The notes under the pieces are model-generated. The model did not search any database. It worked only from the letters and a program-made list of their open reading frames with translations, and was not told the DNA's origin. The position numbers were made by a program, and so were the translations under genes. Positions 55,826-64,000 of a stretch of DNA of 64,000 bases are shown piece after piece. This stretch comes from Hydractinia symbiolongicarpus (taxonomy: Eukaryota > Cnidaria > Hydrozoa > Anthoathecata > Hydractiniidae), in contig NC_079877.1 in the NCBI RefSeq assembly GCF_029227915.1, positions 12,709,351 through 12,773,350 of the forward strand. Reading direction: 5' to 3'. Positions within the stretch are counted from its first letter, which is position 1. Each line of letters opens with the position of its first letter.

Positions 55826-56160
55826 CAGGATTGCAGAAAGCGGAAAGATCCCAAGATTGTTTAAAAATCATGAAAATGAGATTGTAAAAAGAAAAAAAAT
55901 CGCCATAGATCGTTTAAAAATGATTGAAACAACATCGTAGAAAGTCAAAAGATCACCATAGATCATTAAAAAATCATGAAAACAGGATCGCAGAAAGCAG
56001 AAAGATTGTCATAGATTGTTTTAAAATCATGAAAATGGGATTGTAAAAAGCAAAAACATCGCCGTAGATCGTTTCAAAACCATGAAAACGGGATCCTAGA
56101 AAGCAAAAAGATTGTTGTAGATCGTTTAAAAATCATAAAAATGGGATCGTAGAAATGATC
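55826..56160. repeat. About 56-bp tandem repeat, six degenerate copies
   Basis: The repeating order is GGGATCGTAGAAAGC, AAAAAGATCGCCATAGATCG, TTTAAAAATCATGAAAA, with substitutions and small gaps between copies. No open frame spans it. Confidence 0.8.
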
Positions 56161-56999
56161 ATTTTAATGCGCATGAAATGTATCTTCTCAGTATTACATA
56201 TGAAAATGGTTCGCTTGGGTCAAAAAATTAATGAATTGTACGGAACCGAATTCCCAAAGTTTAATTTAAAGATGGCCGCAGGGTGCTGATGTCAGGGCTA
56301 CGATGTTCTCTAATAATATTCTTGTTTTGTTAGCTAGTGACTTTCTTTCAGCATCTGATATAAAGTTAATGTGATTTTAATAATAAGTAACATTTTGCGC
56401 ATGCGATTTGTTACACTCGCAACTAAAATAAGCAAGGCCTGAAAATACTACATAAATCCATGAATTTACCTCGTTTGATGAATCATTCGGCAATAACTTG
56501 ATAATTATTCAAATTTTAAAATAAAAAAAAACAAGAATTTGTAGCCAGACATGTAACTGTTTCAAAAAAAATTGTTTCGCTAGTTTTAAATGAAATGGAG
56601 GGGAAGTTACAAATGCAAACACGCAATGTATCAACCAAAATTTCTTGTTTGGAGAAAAAAAGGCTTAAACATTTCTTTTAGTGCCTGTGCAAAAGTGTGG
56701 CATTGAAATTTTAACCTTGTTAATAATTAATGAGTTGAAACATTTTCAGTATAAAATTAAAGTAACTTAAAAATTTGTATTGATAAATGTGAAACATGGC
56801 TTCTAAACGTACTAATAAAAACAATGATAATAGAAAAATTTTTTATAAAAGCAGCATGTAAAACAAAAAGTATAACAGTATAACTTTACAGTATTTAAAA
56901 AAATCCAGAATAAATTATATTTCTAATACTTGAAAGTCTTTAATTTTAATACAGAGCGTAGGTGTTTAAAATTAAATTAAATCGTGACTCATATTTGGG

Positions 57000-57745
57000 G
57001 CAAAATTAAAGATAATGGTGAAGGGTCTCCTTAAGAGACAAGAGAGGAGTTGAACGTCCTCCATCATACCTTAGTTTAAAGGGGCGATCGTGGAAGTCCC
57101 ATGAAATGCCACATAGTGATGGTGTCACTTTAAAAAACACCCAGTCCGGTCTGTGAACGGTTGGCGCTAGGAAGGGCATCCAGCTGTAAAACAATGCCAA
57201 AACTTTTTATTAATGGCCGTAAGAATAGTTGCCTCATACAACCGGACTATGGTTTAGTTGATAATATTTAAAGTCTTTCGCAGCGTTGTATGAGGCCTGT
57301 GTAAGAAGTGTTATGTTGTACGGTAGTGAGACATGGGCAGTGAAGCAGGAAGATCTTGACCGTTTAGAAAGGAATGATATGAGAATGGTTAGGTGGATGT
57401 GTAACGCCAGTCTGAGAGACAGAAAGAGTTCAGATGAGCTAAGAAGCAGGCTAAGTCTCCGTAGAATTAAAGATGTTATCCAGATAAGAAGATTGAACTG
57501 GCTGGGGCACTTGGAAAGAATGGAGGAGGATAATTGGGTAAGAAAGTGTAGAGACTTGATAGTTCCTGGGGCAAAGCCCAGAGGCAGACCGAGAAAGACT
57601 TGGCAGGAGGTTATAAGGACAGACTTGATACAGAGGAAGTTGAGTTTAGATCTAACACAGTCTAGATCAGATTGGAAAAGGGTCATTAATATACCCCGTC
57701 CAACCCATGCTAGCATGGAAAACGGACGTTAAGCCGAGAATGATG
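57000..57745 (+). mobile_element. Non-LTR retrotransposon 3' end (best preserved of three copies)
   Basis: The left part contains AGGAAGGGCATCCAGCTGTA, a word common in metazoan retroposon tails, perhaps a separate short insertion. From about 57286 the reverse-transcriptase C-terminus is open. The element ends with GTTAAGCCGAGAATGATGATGATGATG, a short-repeat tail rather than poly(A). Confidence 0.8.
57286..57732 (+). pseudogene. C-terminal reverse-transcriptase remnant of non-LTR element
   Basis: 148 open residues: MYEACVRSVMLYGSETWAVK, RLERNDMRMVRWMCNASL, IRRLNWLGHLERMEEDNWV, RGRPRKTWQEVIRTDL and the terminal RPTHASMENGR. This is the thumb/C-terminal part seen in many metazoan non-LTR polymerases. 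The catalytic palm (YxDD) is absent, so it is a truncated dead copy. Homologous pieces lie at 49233-49790 and 17640-17965. Confidence 0.88.
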
Positions 57746-57933
57746 ATGATGATGTTATAAAAAAATACATTTTCCATGTTTTATCCCATCAAAATAACAC
57801 TGTTATAAAATATATTTTCTAAAACTTACTGGAAACTAAGCATAGAACTGATATCCGTAAAAAAAAATGTGAAAAATTTTAAAGGGTCCACCATATCATT
57901 AAACTTTTGATCAAGTTTCATAAATTTTATTTC

Positions 57934-58139
57934 TTATTGTCCCACAACATAAACACCAAACGTGTTGTCTGGGTAAATGGCCTCTCTCACTTCATGGCAA
58001 ATAGAAAGGTTTAGGCCTTTAAATAGTCCACCCACCATTGGTTTGACGTCTTCCATTCTGAAATCCATTTGTGAGTGGCCCTTAACTCTTAGCTTTACAG
58101 AGTGAAAGGCCAATGGAAAATACATCACAGTTTTGTTTC
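57934..58139 (-). CDS. Possible terminal exon of an unidentified gene
   Basis: On the minus strand an acceptor (ccatgtctag) opens a 206-nt frame: two bases of a split codon, then NKTVMYFPLAFHSVKLRVKG..., through QMDFRMEDVKPMVGG and LNLSICHEVREAIYPDNTFG, ending VVGQ and TAA. AATAAA follows 5 bases after the stop on the same strand. Base composition is less AT-rich than the flanks. I do not recognise the family. No upstream partner exon was established; 60690-60720 has a weak candidate. It could be a retained exon of a decayed gene. Confidence 0.35.
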
Positions 58140-59887
58140 CTAGACATGGTCAAAATATATACATGCAGAAAATTAAAATATTCCTTTCTATATTATATTG
58201 CCAACTAAAATTTGTTTAATTATGTAAATATTTTATCCCTAGTGATCTCAGTAACTTTCCCAGGATTTAGAATGGCCAGTCAAAAAAATCAAAATTATTG
58301 TGGAAAATATCTTAAATATCATGGGTTTTCATATCATATCTTGGGGTTTTTTGTAACCGTTCATCATAAGATGAAGCTACTTAAGAGATGAATGCTATTA
58401 AAAATATCAAATTCCATGGGTCAGGACAATAGTTTTGCATTAGTAAAGAAAATAACAAAACAAATGATGGGTCATTAAAAAAAGTTTTTTATATACTGTG
58501 ATATAATTTCTCTGGAAAATTTTGTAAGAGCATGGATTTGCAAAAGTTTATGTTTGCAAAATCTTGTAAAAGTAATAGTAAGTAAGTAATATATTTTTAT
58601 AAATAGTATAAAAATAGTACAAATATATAGACATGCCCATAAAAAATAATAGTCAGGGTTCGAATTGGCAGCTCGCTATTCGTAATTTGCGAATCAAATG
58701 CCATTTTTGCAAATCACTTTGCAAAGAAAATGATAAGATTGCAAATCGAATATTTTTAAGCAGGGACAGAAATTATTTTTTTGATGCGTTTTAAAAATTT
58801 CGGAAAGAAAAACGGCAATAGAAAGGCTTCGTTACATTGCATTTTAAAAGCTTAAGAAAGACAAGTGGCGATAGAAATGCTTATTTAGATCGTGTTTTGA
58901 TTTTTGCAACATTATTTCAGCTATCGGAGACAAGAAAGTTAAAACTGAGAGAGTCGCTAGTTCAAACGCTCAGTTCTCATGTTAGGGGTTTACCAGTTTA
59001 AACGTCCCCCACTTGTCTTTAACAAAAACAAAATAAGGCAGGAAAAAATAAAGCTCGCAGGTCACAAAAAATTACAAATTCTCGTTGAAAAACAAGTAGC
59101 TACTAATGAACAAGCCAATGGTAATTTATCTTCGGTGTTCCCAAGCCACATCTAGAAGGTGGTTTACTTGCTTACAGAGTGCCGAAATTGTTGCGAACCA
59201 ACTTTGCTTTTCTAATTTGAACACTGATAGTAAAACACTAATGAAAGGAGATCAGTACAAAGCATAAAGCTTAAGACTAGGTACTAACCACCTTAATAAA
59301 AACTACAAAAAAAGAATACAATCGATGTAAAAAAAAAAAGAACAAGCACAGAGGACATCACATGGGACGTTAACACACACACACACACACAAAAAACTGT
59401 GATAATTTTAAGGGCTCAAATTGGACATACTGTGTAGTTTTAGGTGAGTTTTGCTAATTTAGTTTTACTAAACTTCAGATACTTGTAGTTCTCGTTTAAG
59501 CAATCTTCCTCTGTGAGACTGTGACCATAAAAGTCAGTGGTATCACGTAACATTACGATCAGGGGAAATCATTTGCTAATGGTTATGTTCATGAATTGCA
59601 CACATTTCACAAATTTTCTTACACGCTAAAGTTTCAGCAAATAGCCAGTTCAGGATATTGTACAAGTATGATAACTGTTTCCACATTGAGAAACAATTAA
59701 AAACATTTTTTTTGAAAAAATATAGGAAAAAGCTAGTTTCCAAATATGGAAACCGACTTCAGTTTTTTTGTCTTTTACAAGCAACCTTGGCCTTCTGCAT
59801 TATAATTTTTTAAGCCATAAATAAATCCACTAATCAACATAAAAATAGTATATGAAATCGTGATGTAATGTAGGGGTTCTCTCACAA
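58140..59887. other. Intergenic stretch; no gene supported
   Basis: AT-rich, with a short (AC)n tract at about 59373-59392. No coding exon, RNA gene or known repeat could be supported, although upstream exons of the 57934-58139 frame, if real, should lie here or beyond. Confidence 0.4.
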
Positions 59888-60468
59888 GAGGGTGCCGATA
59901 AGCCTCAAACGTCCGCATATATAAGGGCGAGTTTGGGCGACTTTTCTTTAATTAAATTCGCAGTTGTCGTCTAATACTGCCCACAATATCCAAAACTCAC
60001 CCAAAACATTCCCGAAATGCAATTCCTTGTAACATACCATTCGAGAACGAAAGTTGGAAGAAGGCGCTTGAAGATAAAGGAGTTAACAAAGTTTATTTAT
60101 AAGTATATATAAGTGGCCCCCAGCGGAAAGAATTGCAATTTTTGTCTGAAAGCAAAGCAATTTTTCTGGGCATGCCACTAAAAATATTAATTATTATTTA
60201 TTATTATTATTATCATTATTTGGTAATTTATCACGTAAATCTTATTATAAACTATCAAAAACAGTTCTTTTAAAAACTTCGCTAACACATTGTAAGTTTA
60301 TTTTAATTTTTATAGTTTTTTGAATCATTAGTAGTGCTTGTTCTTTTTTTCTTTTTTGGGCATTGTTCAGGTCTATGGGTTTTGCAGGCAAATACTTGAT
60401 TTTTTTCAAAACGCCTAACTCACCCAAAAATGCCCTCACTTTCTACGCCGTGGCTTATCGGCACCCTC
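59888..60468. mobile_element. TIR element (MITE-like), copy 2, with nested insertion
   Basis: Ends GAGGGTGCCGATAAGC and GCTTATCGGCACCCTC are perfect 16-bp inverted repeats. The internal blocks match copy 1 at 17130-17558. About 110-130 extra bases near 60113-60235, starting GTGGCCCCCAGCGG and including GGGCATGCCAC and a TTATTATTATTA run, are absent from copy 1 and look like a later insertion. Confidence 0.85.
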
Positions 60469-60846
60469 GTTTTCTCACTACTGGATTTCTTATTAAATTT
60501 ACCTCTGTCTTAAAGCTATATAACCCCCAGCCAAACACAAAAACAGTTTCCGAAGTGGGAAACGATTTCTGTCTTACAAAAAAACAATGTAAAATCTGGT
60601 TTTTAAATTACCCAAAATTTTCTCTGTTTAAATTGTTTCCATATACAGGAACTGCTTAGCTAGCTAATACGATAAAAACACACAAGAACATTCCTATAAT
60701 TAAAAAACATTACCAGCGGGGGGAACAAGAATTGAGCCTTAACAATTTATCTCGGTAGATTACCCCAAAAATAAGATAATATGTGTTTTCGTTTTCTTCT
60801 TCTTTTTAAGATACTGTAGCTGCCCTGCTTTGTTTTGTTTATCTTT

Positions 60847-61122
60847 TTTACAAAATTAGACAAATGAAATGAAGTTTAATTAAAATAATAATTTAGCTCT
60901 GATCTAAGTATTCAAGTGAGATTCGGCTTCCGTAAATTTCCTGCTTTAAAGACCCATTGTGAAGGCCAAAATAGTGAATAATAGTGCTAAAGGTGTTAGG
61001 GGAGTGGTGGTGGGCACTTGAATACTTAGATCAGAGCTAAATTATTATTTTAATTAAACTTCATTTCATTTGTCTAATTTTGTAAATAATAATTTAGCCT
61101 CTGATCGTAAGTATTCAAATGA
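60847..61122. repeat. 72-bp perfect inverted repeat plus a third direct, diverged copy
   Basis: 60847-60918 and 61015-61086 are identical reverse complements over 72 bases, spaced by 96. A third partial copy at about 61084-61122 (AATAATAATTTAGCCTCTGA, then AAGTATTCAAATGAG) is direct with respect to the left arm and carries several differences. Confidence 0.95.
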
Positions 61123-61310
61123 GATTTCAAAGCCACCTATTTTGGATTCAACAAACAGTTTAGTAAAAACTGGGCAAGGACCAGTATATGATTAAACAGA
61201 ACTACATATTTATGGTTTGTCTGTTATGACTCCTGGCAATGCCACATTGTACCATAACGGTACATGTCTATTACGTATATATATACAAATTCTAACGCAA
61301 GCAAATGTGT

Positions 61311-62300
61311 TCATAAACATTTAAGAAGTTCGTTCCCAAAGTTCTTGCTTATGGGCAATTTGTAATGTTTTGCAAACGTGCTAGTGCCTCTCCAGCCTGC
61401 CGCCTTTGCGATTGTCTTCATAGGTACGCCTATGTCCTCTGCCTGGCTGGTAGACGCACTCCTTGTAGAATGGGTGCTGAACGTCTTAATATCGATGCCA
61501 GCCAAGCCTAAGAAAGTTTTAACGTACTTTGCAATGGTGGTGATTCCGATAGGTTTATGGGGATATGCATAGGAGAGAAGTAGTTCCCTTGGTTGGTTTT
61601 CGAGGTTCTCTCGTATAAGGTCTGTCCTCCTCAGGTATTCATCTAGGCAGTGGACTATACATATCCGGTTATCGAGGTGGTACTTCTCGAATTGCAGAGG
61701 TTCCTGATGTTTGCCTGGTTTTGTTGTCTTCATGATTGTAGAGATGTAGAAAGTGTACATATCTGAAGATCGATGACAAAAGTTAACCTTTAGGGCACCT
61801 ATTGTCTGGGCTCTCTGGCCACTCAGGAGGCACAACAAGGTGGCTAGTTTTTTCTTTAGTAACTCTAACTCCAGGTGCTGGTTACCAGGCAAGGTTGTCA
61901 TATAGTTTAATATTACATCAGGGTCATATATCACAGTGTGTTTTGGTAGGGAAGGACGTAGCTTGAAAACTCCCTTGATTAGTCTGCTAACGTCCTCGTT
62001 CTTACCAAAGCTTGTTCCTGCATCCTTTGGTAATACAGCTGACAGGGCTGACCTTGCCGCTGCGATGTAACCATAACTTGCCTTTTCTACGTGGAAAAGG
62101 AAAGCAAAGAAGTCCATACCTTGTTTATGACTAGCCCCATAAGGTTCTGGGATTTTTTCACTTTTACAAAACTTCAGCCATTTCCTTAAATAGAGATTAT
62201 AGCTGGATTGGGTTTTTTCTGACCACGATGCAGTGAGCAGTTGTTTAAGATCGTCAGAACATGACTGTTTTAGGTTTATTGCCTCCCTGAGACAATTGCT
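61311..62300 (-). CDS. Tyrosine recombinase of DIRS element
   Basis: Open from about 62300 (an internal Met is at 62117) to the stop at 61311. The N-terminal core-binding-like part is SSYNLYLRKWLKFCKSEKIP. The catalytic domain has LSGQRAQTIGALK (first Arg), HSTRSAS (His-x-x-Arg) and FAKHYKL (nucleophile Tyr). In the family it integrates circular DNA intermediates without making target-site duplications. The frame overlaps the RNase H frame end, as in other DIRS elements. It seems intact, unlike the polymerase. Confidence 0.88.
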   Translation of the reverse strand, partial: SNCLREAINLKQSCSDDLKQLLTASWSEKTQSSYNLYLRKWLKFCKSEKIPEPYGASHKQGMDFFAFLFHVEKASYGYIAAARSALSAVLPKDAGTSFGKNEDVSRLIKGVFKLRPSLPKHTVIYDPDVILNYMTTLPGNQHLELELLKKKLATLLCLLSGQRAQTIGALKVNFCHRSSDMYTFYISTIMKTTKPGKHQEPLQFEKYHLDNRICIVHCLDEYLRRTDLIRENLENQPRELLLSYAYPHKPIGITTIAKYVKTFLGLAGIDIKTFSTHSTRSASTSQAEDIGVPMKTIAKAAGWRGTSTFAKHYKLPISKNFGNELLKCL

Positions 62301-63116
62301 ATCCGAAGACTTAGATTTGGGTGCAGTGGATGAAAGACACTTGGTTGCTGTGGAAGCAGTAATAGGTCCATTCTAGGTAAAACAAGAATCTCTTTAATTA
62401 TTAGTTCAGAATACCCTGTGAACCATGGTTGGTTAGGCCAGTCCGGAACTACCAGGATACCTACTGCCTTATCACTATGGATCTTTTGACTTACCTGGGG
62501 AAGGCAGGCGAAGGGTGGAAAGGCATAAAACGAGATATTGTGCCAATCCTCAGTAAACGAGTTTACTCCGATGCAGTTGGGATCAGGTCGATATGAGAAG
62601 AAGGCAGGTAACTGCGTGTTTATTCTACTCGCGAAGAGGTCTGTTTCTGGACGGAAGTCCAGTTCGTTCAGCGCATAGCGGAATGTTGATTTGTTTAACA
62701 TCCATTCTGTTCTTGTCTCCTGTTGTCGCGACTCTCTGTCTGCTTCTACGTTAAGAATGCCAGGGAGATGTGTAGCGACTATCCAATTATTTTTGCTTAT
62801 TGCCCATTCCCAAATGCTATGTGTAATCTTATCCATTGGGATAGATTTTACGCTACCCATTTTGTTTACACAGGCTACTGCTGAAGTGTTATCCATCTTT
62901 AGCAATATGTTAGTGTTTGCAGTATGGTTGCAAAGAGCCTGTAGTCCAAAGAATGCTGCCATTAGTTCTAGGACATTTATGTGGTGTTCCTGCTCCAGAG
63001 ATGAAAACTCACCCCCTGTGTGGGTTTGTGTCATTGACGCTCCCCAACCTCTTGTTGAGGCATCCGTGGATATAATGATCTGAGGGTTGCCTCGAATCAA
63101 AGTTTCTGGCGCTCTT
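62276..63116 (-). pseudogene. RNase H region of DIRS element
   Basis: The frame starts after a break in the T-run at 63115-63120. It carries IIISTDASTRGWGA (first catalytic Asp), INVLELMAAFFGLQAL (Glu), KMDNTSAVACVNKMG (Asp) and HLPGILNVEADRESR (Asp). A C-terminal segment typical of DIRS polyproteins follows (DLFASRINTQLPAFFSYRPD). The catalytic residues are retained, but it is out of frame with the reverse transcriptase. Confidence 0.85.
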
Positions 63117-64000
63117 TTTTAAGGACTCAATTTTTAGTCTTTCGGTAGATCTGTAGTAGAGTCTACCGTGTGGTACCCCAATAAGGCTGCTGGTAAACTT
63201 ACCAATTAATCGCGCTAGAGTTATTATTGTTATCTTCTCTCTCTGTGTCACTGCTTGACACAGATCGATTATGGCTGCCTTCTTTTTGGGGGTGAGAGCG
63301 ACGGTCATATTCACTGTATCGATGACGAATCCAAGGAATTCCAAAACTTGTTTTGGTTCGAACTCGGATTTGTCTGGGTGGACCGTGAATCCCAGTGAAT
63401 CTAACAAAACAAACGGTTTTGTGTACGTTATTGCAGCACTGTTGTTTACTGACGTTCATAGTGATCAAGTCGTCAATGTAGTCAGCAATGGTGACCTGTT
63501 CCTTCCTTAATTTAGATAAGGGTGGTTTCATTATCTTGGTGAATTTACGAGGTCCTTCTGTATAGCCGAAGGGGAGTACCAGGAACACGTATACCTTACC
63601 CTCATGTTCGAATTTTAGGAGCTTCTGGCTTTCTTTGTGTATTGGTATGCTATAGTATGCATCCTTGATATCAAGTTTTGCCAGATACATGTCCTTTTGG
63701 ATTAATCGAAGAATGGACGTTAAGGTTTGCATCTTAAACTTTCTTTTCTCAATGTGTACATTGAGTTTTTTGAGGTTTAGGATGAGCCTGAACCCACCGT
63801 CTGATTTCTCTTATTTGACTTTTGACCTTAGAAAAGCTTTTAGGGTCTCAGTATCGCTTACCTCAGGGATTAATTTTTCCTGTTGGTGTGCTTGGAAAAG
63901 TTGCTGTTGTGGCTGCGGTACGGTTTCTTTGATTGGGATTGCCCATTGTGGTAGTTGGCCCTCTTTTGGGGCTTGTAAGAGGGCCCTTTGTTTGATGAAG
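63117..64000 (-). pseudogene. Reverse transcriptase region of DIRS element, broken
   Basis: Visible motifs: GGFRLILNLKKLNVHIEKRK, then LAKLDIKDAYYSIPIH (motif A), VLPFGYTEGPRKFTK (motif B) and IADYIDDLI (motif C, catalytic DD). After a frame change at about 63400-63440 comes LLDSLGFTVHPDKSEF with FLGFVIDT. An in-frame TAA at 63811-63813 precedes the conserved core. It continues beyond the window. Confidence 0.88.

Larger units (their letters stand above)
60847..64000 (-). mobile_element. DIRS-type tyrosine-recombinase retrotransposon, decayed, runs off the window
   Basis: Reading on the minus strand from the window end: reverse transcriptase, RNase H, then tyrosine recombinase, the gene order of DIRS elements. 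The distal end has a 72-bp perfect inverted repeat (60847-60918 and 61015-61086), consistent with DIRS inverted terminal/internal complementary repeats. At least one stop and two frameshifts disable the polyprotein. The 5' part (GAG region and left end) lies beyond 64000. Confidence 0.88.

Noticed and set aside
57234-57716. 160-residue minus-strand frame
   Set aside because: Antisense shadow of the non-LTR reverse-transcriptase remnant.

Overview
The window is eukaryotic nuclear DNA: AT-rich (roughly two-thirds A+T by eye), with genes split into many short exons by small GT-AG introns, and with Penelope, DIRS, non-LTR and TIR-type mobile elements in introns and between genes. The gene set is animal. 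Compact introns, high A+T and this repeat mix suggest a cnidarian, perhaps a hydrozoan. That placement is inference; no sequence search was run.

Layout. (1) 1539-12893, plus strand: a TXNDC16 (ERp90)-type ER protein with several thioredoxin-like folds, 22 recognisable coding exons, first exon not found. A polyA signal, a CAACAACATCT minisatellite and a hairpin-rich interspersed repeat follow. (2) 14933-16020, minus strand: a three-exon gene for a 107-residue protein I do not recognise, head-to-head with (3) EFHC2, 16648-23397, plus strand, 11 coding exons, 737 residues, an axonemal DM10/EF-hand protein. About 630 bp separates the two start codons. (4) 24460-54278, minus strand: an essentially complete POLE gene, the catalytic subunit of DNA polymerase epsilon, in 62 coding exons encoding about 2264 residues. 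EFHC2 and POLE converge tail-to-tail. All three exonuclease motifs, polymerase motifs A-C, the Fe-S cysteines and the C-terminal zinc-finger cysteines are visible. One exon junction is a single base short of frame. (5) 54279-64000: repeats, a non-LTR reverse transcriptase remnant, a possible isolated terminal exon with a polyA signal, a TIR element with a nested insertion, and the 3' two-thirds of a decayed DIRS retrotransposon running off the window end.

POLE introns hold a Penelope element with long inverted ends, a TTAA-flanked 1.09-kb TIR element, a foldback with a tRNA-like core, and a non-LTR fragment. The last POLE intron is mostly four 29-bp units that end exactly at the exon boundary, each unit beginning with a splice-donor-like sequence.

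The genes do not form a pathway: ER protein folding, ciliary microtubules and DNA replication. The least expected items are the small divergent gene with a 41-bp Penelope tip inserted 7 bases from a splice donor, the repeat-built POLE intron, the 20-bp perfect hairpin just upstream of the POLE start codon, and the 72-bp perfect inverted repeat at the DIRS end. Exon boundaries come from hand reading of splice sites, reading phase and protein similarity recalled from known families.
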